DNA of 64,000 nt. It comes from CAYNVS01 sp964400725 (GTDB lineage Bacteria; Myxococcota_A; SURF-8; CAYNVS01). Below are positions 27,343 through 34,674 of the stretch, one piece after another. A model generated the notes under the pieces. That model was not told the DNA's origin. It worked only from the letters and a program-made list of their open reading frames with translations, and ran no database searches. The stretch's first letter is position 1; each line of letters opens with the position of its first letter. The stretch is taken from the NCBI GenBank assembly GCA_964400725.1, contig CAYNVS010000003.1, positions 1-64,000 of the forward strand, in the 5' to 3' direction. Made by a program: the position numbers and the translations under genes.

Positions 27343-28754
27343 TGGAAAAAACGCGGCTCGAACGCGACGGTCTAGGGGAAATTGCGGTTCCGGCGGACGC
27401 GCTTTACGGAGCGCATACGGCTAGAGCCGCGGCCAACTTCCCGCTCTCGGGGCGTCGCATGAACGAGTCGCTAATTCGCGCGCTAGCAATGGTAAAACTG
27501 GCGGCGGCGCGGACGAACGAAAAGCTCGGACTGCTCGCCTCCGATAAATTCGCCGCAATATCGCGGGCCTGCGAGGAAATGGCCGCGGGCGCGCTTTCGG
27601 CGAGCGTTATCCCAGACGCTTTGCAGGGCGGAGCGGGCACGAGCGCCAACATGTGCGTCAACGAAGTTTTATGCAACCGCGCGCTGCAACTCATGGGAAA
27701 GACGCCGGGCGATTACGAAACGCTGGATCCTATACGCGACTTAAACATGTCGCAGAGCACCAACGACGTTTACCCTACCGCTCTCAAAGTCGCCGCCATA
27801 CTCGATTTGCGCAAGCTCGAACGCGCGGTTACGGAGCTGCTCGAAGCATTTCAGGCCAAGGAGCGCGAGTTTGCAGACGTCGTCAAAGTTGGGCGCACGC
27901 AATTGCAGGACGCCGCGCTGACGACGCTGGGACGCGAAATGGGAGCGTACGCGGACGCTCTGGCGCGCGACCGCTGGCGCGTTTACAAGTGCGAGGAGCG
28001 GCTGCGCGTCGTAAACCTAGGCGGCACGGCCATAGGCACCGGCATTACGGCCCCGCGCGAATACATTTTCGCCGTCGTGGACGAGCTGCGCCAGATTACC
28101 GGCATAGGACTGTCGCGCGCCGAAAACCTAGTGGACGCGACGCAAAACGCCGACGCGTTCGTGGAAGTAAGCGGGATTTTAAAAGCTCTCGCGACGACGC
28201 TTTACAAAAGCGCCAACGATTTGCGTCTTCTTTCAAGCGGCCCCGACGCGGGCATAGGCGAAGTAAAGCTGCCTCCGCGACAGGCCGGAAGCTCGATTAT
28301 GCCAGGCAAAGTAAACCCCGTCATACCCGAGGCCGTAATGCAGGCGGCGATGGTCTGCTTCGCCGACGACTTCGCGCTTACGATGGCGGCCGCGAACGGC
28401 TCGCTGGAGCTCAACCCGTTCATGCCGCTTATCGCGGACAGGTTGCTTTCGTCCATTGCGCTGCTTACGACGGCGTGCGAAATTTACGCCCGCGCGTGCG
28501 TCGCGGGCATCCAAGCCGACGCGAAAGTTTGCGCGCGAAACGCGGAAAGCTCGATAGCGTCGATTACGGCGCTGGTGGAGGAAATCGGCTACGCGAAGGC
28601 GGAGGAAATCGCCCATACGGCGCGTCGCGAAGGATTGACTCCCCGCGAGGCGGCCTTGAAGCTCGGCTTCGTTACCGCGGAAAAGTTCGACGAACTTATC
28701 GACCCGCAGCGCGTAAACATGCTGGGGCGCAGGCTCAAGAAGGACGCAAAATGA
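27342..28754 (+). CDS. aspA: Aspartate ammonia-lyase
   Basis: 470 residues of the fumarase/aspartase superfamily. Predicted reaction: L-aspartate to fumarate plus ammonia. Superfamily signature 'GSSIMPGKVNPVIPE' and the helices 'MSQSTNDVYPTALK' and 'VGRTQLQDA' are seen. 'GGAGTSANMCVNEV' fits aspartase better than class II fumarase. It is embedded between hydG (1-nt overlap) and hydF (4-nt overlap), so it is co-made with the maturases. Aspartase genes are known neighbours of hyd maturation genes in some anaerobes. A role in nitrogen supply for the azadithiolate bridge is inference; ordinary aspartate catabolism is the alternative. Confidence 0.88.
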   Translation: MEKTRLERDGLGEIAVPADALYGAHTARAAANFPLSGRRMNESLIRALAMVKLAAARTNEKLGLLASDKFAAISRACEEMAAGALSASVIPDALQGGAGTSANMCVNEVLCNRALQLMGKTPGDYETLDPIRDLNMSQSTNDVYPTALKVAAILDLRKLERAVTELLEAFQAKEREFADVVKVGRTQLQDAALTTLGREMGAYADALARDRWRVYKCEERLRVVNLGGTAIGTGITAPREYIFAVVDELRQITGIGLSRAENLVDATQNADAFVEVSGILKALATTLYKSANDLRLLSSGPDAGIGEVKLPPRQAGSSIMPGKVNPVIPEAVMQAAMVCFADDFALTMAAANGSLELNPFMPLIADRLLSSIALLTTACEIYARACVAGIQADAKVCARNAESSIASITALVEEIGYAKAEEIAHTARREGLTPREAALKLGFVTAEKFDELIDPQRVNMLGRRLKKDAK

Positions 28755-29986
28755 ACCAGACTCCCAAGGGAAACCGGCTTCACATCGGCATTTTCGGGCG
28801 CAGGAATGCGGGGAAGTCGAGCCTGCTGAACGCCGTAACCGGGCAGAACGTCGCGATTGTGTCCGACACTCCCGGCACGACCGCCGACCCCGTCGAAAAA
28901 ACGATGGAACTGCTTCCGCTTGGGCCGGTTACGTTTATCGACACCGCCGGAATCGACGACGAAGGAGAACTCGGCGAAATGCGCGCGCAGGCCGCAATGA
29001 AGGTTACAAGCCGCGTGGACGTAGGCGTTATCGTCTTCGTCGGAGACGCTTTCGGCGAATACGAAGAAACGCTGATAAACGAGCTGAAAACCCGCAAAGC
29101 GGCCGTAATGCTAGTCGCGAACAAGACGGACGAAACCGCGCCCCAAGGGCCGACGCTTGAGAAAATCGCGCAAACCGGCCATACGCCTATATACGCCAGC
29201 GCGCTGACCGGAGCGGGAATCGACGAGGTAAAGCGGGCGTTAATCGCCGCTGCGCCCGACGACTACATGTCGCAAATCGGCATCGCGGGCGACCTCGTAA
29301 ACCCCGGCGACGTCGTTTTGCTCGTAACGCCCATCGACATGGAAGCTCCGAAAGGGCGCCTTATACTGCCTCAAGTGCAGACCATACGCGATATTTTGGA
29401 CAACGACGCGATGGCGCTTGTTGTGAAGGAGCGGGAGCTTCGCGCCGCGCTCGACAAACTCGCGAGCCCGCCCGCGCTTGTTGTAACCGACTCGCAAGCG
29501 TTTTTAAAGGTTGACGCCGACGTTCCTAAAAGCGTCCCGCTTACGTCGTTCAGCATATTATTCGCGCGCAACAAAGGGGACTTGGCCGAGATGGCGCGCG
29601 GGGCCGCGGCTATCGAGCGGCTGAAATCGGGCGACAAAATATTGATTGCGGAGGCGTGCGCGCACCACGCGGTAGGGGACGACATAGGCCGGGTGAAGCT
29701 GCCGCGCTGGATACGCCAGTACGCGGGCTGCGATCTCGTCTTCGAGCACGTTTCGGGGCGGGACTTTCCGGACAATTTAAGCGATTACGCGCTCGTCGTA
29801 ACGTGCGGCTCGTGCATGTTGAACCGCCGCGAGGTATTAAGCCGCATAGCGCGCTGCAAACAGGCGGGCGTTCCGGTTACTAATTACGGCGTGGCTATCG
29901 CGTATTGCCTTGGCATCTTCGAGCGCGCGCTTTCGCCGTTTCCGGCGGCGTTGGAGGCTTATAAGAGCGCGGTAAAAGAGAATTAA
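28751..29986 (+). CDS. hydF: [FeFe]-hydrogenase maturation GTPase HydF
   Basis: 411 residues from the ATG at 28751, which overlaps the aspA stop (ATGA). HydF is the scaffold that carries the 2Fe precursor to HydA. GTPase motifs: GRRNAGKSSL (P-loop), TPGTTADP, DTAGIDDEGE and NKTDE. The C-terminal [4Fe-4S] ligands are in 'AEACAHHAVGDD' and 'VTCGSCMLNR'. The residue before the CxxC is Thr where HydF proteins often have His; this position is known to vary. It is the last gene of the island. Confidence 0.95.
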   Translation: MNQTPKGNRLHIGIFGRRNAGKSSLLNAVTGQNVAIVSDTPGTTADPVEKTMELLPLGPVTFIDTAGIDDEGELGEMRAQAAMKVTSRVDVGVIVFVGDAFGEYEETLINELKTRKAAVMLVANKTDETAPQGPTLEKIAQTGHTPIYASALTGAGIDEVKRALIAAAPDDYMSQIGIAGDLVNPGDVVLLVTPIDMEAPKGRLILPQVQTIRDILDNDAMALVVKERELRAALDKLASPPALVVTDSQAFLKVDADVPKSVPLTSFSILFARNKGDLAEMARGAAAIERLKSGDKILIAEACAHHAVGDDIGRVKLPRWIRQYAGCDLVFEHVSGRDFPDNLSDYALVVTCGSCMLNRREVLSRIARCKQAGVPVTNYGVAIAYCLGIFERALSPFPAALEAYKSAVKEN

Positions 29987-30063
29987 ATTATATAAATTTC
30001 ATTGCTGTCCAAAAGAAATTGACGCTTTTGCCGAATAAAAGTCTCGAAGAGACTGAAAGATAA

Positions 30064-30195
30064 TAGCTCGGGGTGTGAACCCCGAGAAAAAAGCATTACC
30101 ACCCTCAACCCTTTCGTTCCCCTTTCCTTTTTCTTTTTAAGGAGAGGGGTAGGGGAGAGGTTGCCCACCCGGTTCGGCGCTTACGGGCCGAGCTA
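30064..30195. repeat. 132-bp inverted-repeat-bounded structured element
   Basis: Perfect 8-bp ends TAGCTCGG (30064-30071) and CCGAGCTA (30188-30195) enclose two hairpins: CTCGGGGT-GTGA-ACCCCGAG (30067-30086) and CCCCTTTCCTT/AAGGAGAGGGG (30119-30129/30139-30149, one G-T pair). The interior is a pyrimidine tract followed by a purine tract. A further hairpin AGTCTC-GAA-GAGACT lies just left (30040-30054), and a weak GCCTT-TTC-AAGGC followed by TTTAT lies right (30205-30221), which could end the hydrogenase transcript. It may be a miniature mobile element or an RNA-level structure. The 29987-30274 gap holds no gene. Confidence 0.5.
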
Positions 30196-30274
30196 CTGCC
30201 TTTCGCCTTTTCAAGGCTTTATAAAGAATAGGCGTCTATTTTAGAAAGTCTATTTTTGACAAGAATGTATCATT

Positions 30275-32277
30275 TTAAAAATCTTTAGCGCACCTGAACC
30301 CGTCGTCGATGTCTGCATGAGAAGTTTCGTCAACCGCTCGATATGATGAGCGCAAACCGTAATCCAATCCGCTGCCCCATGATCCGCCGCGCAAGATTCT
30401 TTTATTGCAGTCGCCGCCTTGCCAAACCGAACCGTCGGTCGGCGCGCCCGTATAGTCGTCATGCCAGCAGTCCTCGACCCACTCCCATACGTTGCCGCTC
30501 ATATCGAATAAACCGAACGCGTTGGGAATTTTAGTTTTGACCGCGTGGCTTTTACCGTCCGAGTTTAAGTAAAACCAAGCGATGCCGTCTAGGCACAAAC
30601 CGTCGTCGCCGCAGTAGTAAGCCGTCGTAGTTCCGCCGCGCGCCGCGTATTCCCATTCCGCCTCGGTTAGCAGTCTGCCCCCGATTTTCTCGCAGTAATT
30701 CTTGGCCTGAAGCCACGGAACGCTATCCACGGGGCAATCCAAACCGCATGAAGAAAAATGACTGGGGTTATTGCCCATAACCGATTTATACTGCCCCTGC
30801 GTTATCTCGGTTTCGGTAATTTGGAAAGCAGAAATATTTACCGCATGAACCGGCTTCTCGAAGTCGTAGCAATGAGAGTCATTCGGCGAGCAGCCCATTT
30901 GAAATGACCCTGATGGAAGCGCTACCCAAGTAATGGCAGCATGCGTTTCGCCGTCGCTTATGTCCTGTTCGGTAGTTTCCATTTCTATTTCTTCAACGTC
31001 GCCGTCGGGCTGCGGTATATCCATTGCGCAACGAATGCCGCCGCAGAAGTCAACAGCGTCGGGTAAAGTTCTTGCTCTGTGAAACAGGAAAAGGGTTTCC
31101 GGCGTATCATACCAACAGCCTGTTCTAAACACGCGGCCATCGCCTACCGGGTTTTCCCACGCGCTTCCGTCGGTGGGAGCGTCAACGTAGCTCCAGTGAA
31201 ACCAATCCTGCGTCCATTCCCATACGTTTCCCAACATGTCATACAAACCAAATTCATTAGGAATTTTAAGTCCTACTTGATGAGTCTTGTTATCGGAATT
31301 CTGATTGTACCAAGCAATACCGTCAAGGCATAAGTAATCGTTTCCGCAATAATAGACTGACTCTTTTCCTGCTCTTGCCGCATATTCCCATTCTGATTCT
31401 GTAGGAAGTCTAGCCCCTATTTTTTCGCAAAATGCTTTTGCGTTCGACCAAATTACTTGTTCGACGGGGCAATTTTGTCCGCAATTTTAAAATAGCTTGG
31501 ATTGTTGCCCATTACAGCTTCAAACTGTCCTTGAGTTACTTCATATTTCATTATGCGAAACTTTTTAATCGTAACTTGGTGGCGTGGAGTTTCCCAAGTT
31601 TGGCAATTAGTTTCACCCTGATTACATCCCATCCAAAACGTCCCATCTGGTATGGTAACCCATTCAATCGGGCGCACAATGCAATCATCATTTTGGCAAA
31701 TCAAGCCGTCCGCGTTGCAGTCTCGGTAAAAAATCCATTCGCCTTGGTCGTTACATTTTTCCAACTGATTTGCAAAATCGGAACTGCACCGATAAGCGGA
31801 AGGCTTGCACTTGGCCGCTTCCTCTTTATCCAATTCTTCGGGCAATTCATCTTCAATTTCATTTACATCGACTAATTCTAGCGCGTCCAAGTCGCCGTCC
31901 GTATCGGGTTCCAACTCTTCGTTCGGCGTTTCCTCTCCTGTCTCGAGCGTTTCCTCTTCAAGCTCCGCAATTAAGTCGGTATCATCCGTAAGTTCGCTAT
32001 TGTCGCTTACTTCCGAGAAATCGCCGTCCGTTCCCCAAGGGACGCAGAAGCCTTCGAGACAAGTCTTCCCGATAAGCTGGCAGTCTTCTTGCAAAGTCCA
32101 TTTCCCGCTGTCGTTGCATATTTCGGCTTGATAATTGAACGTACCGCCGCATCTGTGTTTGCCCGGCGCGCATTCTTTATTCCCCGACGAGACGCTGGTA
32201 GTTCCGCAGCCCGAAAAAAGCGCGACCGCAATTAGCAAACGCGCAATTAAATTTATTTTTTCGCTTAATGGCTTCAT
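30275..32277 (-). pseudogene. FGE/SUMF1-like double-domain lipoprotein with a frameshift
   Basis: The signal peptide and lipobox (ALFSGC) begin at 32277. A Cys-rich segment (ECAPGKHRCGG), an acidic tether and a second Cys-rich segment follow, then two formylglycine-generating-enzyme-like (FGE) domains. The reading frame breaks near 31485-31488: after 'NPSYFK' the frame reads to an early stop, but inserting one A in the AAAA run restores 'NCGQNCPVEQVIWSN' and a fully open frame through both domains to 30275. I checked this by translating across the gap. FGE domain 2 runs from 'WVALPSGSFQMGC' to 'GFRCAKDF'. The family's active-site Cys pair is not evident, so these are probably binding domains with the C-type-lectin-like fold. 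This may be real decay, slippage or a sequencing error. DNA around domain 1 is noticeably AT-richer. Confidence 0.8.
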
Positions 32278-32350
32278 AACCTATCTCCTTTAAAGTAATA
32301 GCCTATATTACTAGGTAAAGAAGCGCAAATCCAGCAAAAAAATAAAAACT

Positions 32351-32376
32351 AAAACCCTCCCTTGCGGGAGGGTTTT
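32351..32376 (-). terminator. Intrinsic terminator of the AgmX-like gene
   Basis: AAAACCCTCCC, loop TTGC, GGGAGGGTTTT: an 11-bp stem 36 nt after the stop codon on the minus strand, followed by T-rich sequence in that direction. Confidence 0.8.
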
Positions 32377-32412
32377 CTGCCGAGTCGAGGCTTATAGCCG
32401 CCTGTCAGTTAG

Positions 32413-33423
32413 TTATTGCCTCGATTTGAAAATGAACGGATAGTTGACGATTACCGCGCCGCTTTTGGGCGGAAGGAATATTATGTTGCGCACCACCCGC
32501 AGCATGCAGTCTTCAACCGCGGCGTTGTTCATGGTAGAGCCCGCAATCGTCGCCATGGTAACCTGTCCTTTGGACGCTTGATTGTACTGGAACCTAACCG
32601 TGATTTTGCCGTAAAGCAGCGGATTTCTCGATAGCTCCTTCTGGTAGCAGTAACGGAACGAATTGAGATGCTTCTCAATCATTTTCCTTACGTTGTTCGG
32701 GTCTTCTCCGACAATATTGAAGTTCGGCGTGGGTATCACTTCGTATCCTTCAGGCTTCTTTAAGCTCGCGACTTTCGGCCCTCCGCCCAGACGACAATCC
32801 GAGCCGCGGCACCTGCCTTTGCCGAAATTCCATGGGCCGTCAATTCCTAACGCTTTTCCGCCGCCGCCGCTCTGCCCCGCGCCAAACATCCCTAGTCCGC
32901 TTGTTCCTCTCGCGTCGAAACCGGTCGGCCCGTTAAGGTTGGCGAGATCTTTCTCTAAAGTAGGGTCGATTGCGTTTCCGTCGAATATTTTACTGTCCTC
33001 GGTCATGGCGGCGATCATTTCTCCCAAACCGCCGGACGGCGTAGAAACGTTGGAGCTTTTACCGCTTCCGTCTCCCGCGTCCCTCGGTTTCGCGTTGGAA
33101 GCAACGCCGGTTCCGTGGTCGGAAGGTTCGGGCTTGGTATCAACCGGCTCCGGTTTGGGCTCGTCTTTCGGTTCTCTATATAAACGAATCGGCACTTGGT
33201 TGGCTATATCGCTGATGGTGGTTTTGGGCTGAGCCACGGAAACCCTTGCTACCGATATGTGTATGCCGGTCGAGATGAAAACCGCCAGAAGAATCAATAT
33301 GAGGTTGGTCAAACCCTTCCTCTTTACTCTGGCGTCGAACTTCACCAAGCGCCATTTCGGGACGCTCGCTCTGTTCTCCTTTTGCCTTACCCTTCTAATT
33401 TTTAAAAGTTTTGCTGCGTTCAT
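32413..33423 (-). CDS. AgmX/TonB-like periplasm-spanning protein
   Basis: 336 residues from the ATG at 33423, which has a strong AAAGGAGG at 33430-33437. A basic cytosolic N-terminus is followed by one membrane helix (GLTNLILILLAVFISTGI). A Pro/Lys/Glu stretch (REPKDEPKPEPVDTKPEP) and a Gly-rich linker would cross the periplasm. The C-terminal domain (about 240-336), with 'FRYCYQKELSRNPLLYGKI', 'VEDCMLRVVRNIIFLPP' and 'VNYPF', matches the AgmX/PglI or TonB-C-like domains common in myxobacteria. Such proteins link inner-membrane energy or gliding machines to the envelope. No ExbB/ExbD gene is adjacent, so the partner is unknown. Confidence 0.8.
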   Translation of the reverse strand: MNAAKLLKIRRVRQKENRASVPKWRLVKFDARVKRKGLTNLILILLAVFISTGIHISVARVSVAQPKTTISDIANQVPIRLYREPKDEPKPEPVDTKPEPSDHGTGVASNAKPRDAGDGSGKSSNVSTPSGGLGEMIAAMTEDSKIFDGNAIDPTLEKDLANLNGPTGFDARGTSGLGMFGAGQSGGGGKALGIDGPWNFGKGRCRGSDCRLGGGPKVASLKKPEGYEVIPTPNFNIVGEDPNNVRKMIEKHLNSFRYCYQKELSRNPLLYGKITVRFQYNQASKGQVTMATIAGSTMNNAAVEDCMLRVVRNIIFLPPKSGAVIVNYPFIFKSRQ

Positions 33424-33653
33424 AGTAAGCCTCCTTTCAATGCCCTGCACGGGCGCGAAACGTAAGTTGTCCAAGCGGCGGCAGCCGCGAACAATGGCAG
33501 ACTGTTTAAACGCGTATGTTCGGTTTCCAAAAAGCAGATTTTCCAGTCTTCGCTTATGGTTAAGTCAAAATCGGCGCCAATTAAAGCCCCTGCAAGCTGT
33601 CAAAAATATTGACGATTTTAAAGATAAGTAAAACTAATGCGAGGTATGCGTTA

Positions 33654-33722
33654 TTTTTATGCGAAAAAATTACGCATAAAAACAATTCTTCGCGGTTTAA
33701 AAATTTACTTGTAAATTTTTAA
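33654..33722. repeat. Two adjacent inverted repeats in an AT-rich gap
   Basis: TTTTTATGCG (33654-33663) pairs with CGCATAAAAA (33673-33682). TTAAAAATTTAC (33697-33708) pairs with GTAAATTTTTAA (33711-33722) around a 2-bp centre. They lie in the 381-bp gap between the AgmX-like gene and the upstream glycosyltransferase-like gene. The second could act as a weak terminator for the latter, or both may be operator sites for the former. No gene is seen in the gap. Confidence 0.45.
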
Positions 33723-33804
33723 TAACGCGCAGCGTCGCTAATAGCGAACGGCTTATTTATATTAGAAATGAGAATATATTTGCAAGAAATTTGCGCCGCC
33801 GATT

Positions 33805-34668
33805 TTATTTTAAAATTATCCGCGCTAAAACGTCGGCTCCGTTTTCTTCCATCGGCGAGTCGGCGCAGTTGAATAGGCGCCACTTTTGGTTGTCTATCGG
33901 GCGGTCGAAGGGGACGAATTCGGCGACGTCGTAGTAACCCAGCCAGCGCGCCTCCCAGAAGGAGTTGTACCCCGCGCCGCAAATAATTCTATCGGCTCCT
34001 CCAAGCCATTGCGCCGCCGGAAAAAGCTCTGGGTTTATAAAGGCATTAAGGCTGTAAACAAATTCGTTTTCTGAATCCGTCAACTCCATTAGTTGAGCGG
34101 CCTCTCCGGGTTTGCCCGCCTGAATTACTACAGTCAGCGGCTTGTTTTCGGGCGCGCGCAAAAGCTCTCGCAGCGCGTCGGGCGGCCTGCATTCGTCGGG
34201 GTTGCAAACTACTATCGGGTCAATCGTCTCGGTAGCCGGTATGTGCTCAAGCGGCTCGATGGCGATAACGCGCTTGTAAAGCGAGCGGTTGAACGGAATT
34301 TCGGGAGGCCCCTTGAACCATATGGCCGGAACCCAGTTCGTTATAAGCCACGCCTCGCATTTAAGCAAGGGAATTATGTGAGTCATAGGCGCCCAGAATT
34401 CGTCCACTATTAAAAGGTCGGGTTGGAATTCCAGCAGAGCGAGCGCGATTTCGCACTCGGCTGCGAGCTTCGGGTCGGCTATTTTCTCGGGGTATGTGGG
34501 CGCGACGTTGTAGAAGGAAGGGACGAGCTTTTCGGGGAGATGAAAGGGCGGGCCGAACATTTTAAATTCGCCCGTAAAACCCGCCCTTAACAAACCATTA
34601 TAAACGGCCATGCCCCTCATAATATGGCCGGCGCCAATGGTGCCCGCCGTGAAGAGCGCGACCTTCAT
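33805..34668 (-). CDS. MurG-like (GT-B) glycosyltransferase-like protein
   Basis: 287 residues. The N-terminus 'MKVALFTAGTIGAGHIMRG' resembles the Gly-rich loop of GT-B enzymes (GGxGxGH). 'PDLLIVDEF' and the C-terminal 'ICGAGYNSFWEARWLG' resemble the nucleotide-sugar-binding end of MurG/GT28 proteins. The protein is shorter than MurG (~350) and lacks a clear membrane-association patch. It starts 6 nt after the stop of the 1957-residue lipoprotein, so the two are very likely co-transcribed. It might glycosylate or help display that protein. Sugar and acceptor are unknown. Confidence 0.6.
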   Translation of the reverse strand: MKVALFTAGTIGAGHIMRGMAVYNGLLRAGFTGEFKMFGPPFHLPEKLVPSFYNVAPTYPEKIADPKLAAECEIALALLEFQPDLLIVDEFWAPMTHIIPLLKCEAWLITNWVPAIWFKGPPEIPFNRSLYKRVIAIEPLEHIPATETIDPIVVCNPDECRPPDALRELLRAPENKPLTVVIQAGKPGEAAQLMELTDSENEFVYSLNAFINPELFPAAQWLGGADRIICGAGYNSFWEARWLGYYDVAEFVPFDRPIDNQKWRLFNCADSPMEENGADVLARIILK

Positions 34669-34674
34669 GCCGAT

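Noticed and set aside
27653..28750. Upstream extension of the hydF frame through aspA
   Set aside because: It is a low-complexity Arg/Gly-rich shadow of aspA; the real hydF start is the ATG at 28751 that overlaps the aspA stop.
30067..30086. Classical terminator at the hairpin after hydF
   Set aside because: The stem is strong, but it is followed by A residues on the plus strand, not T residues.
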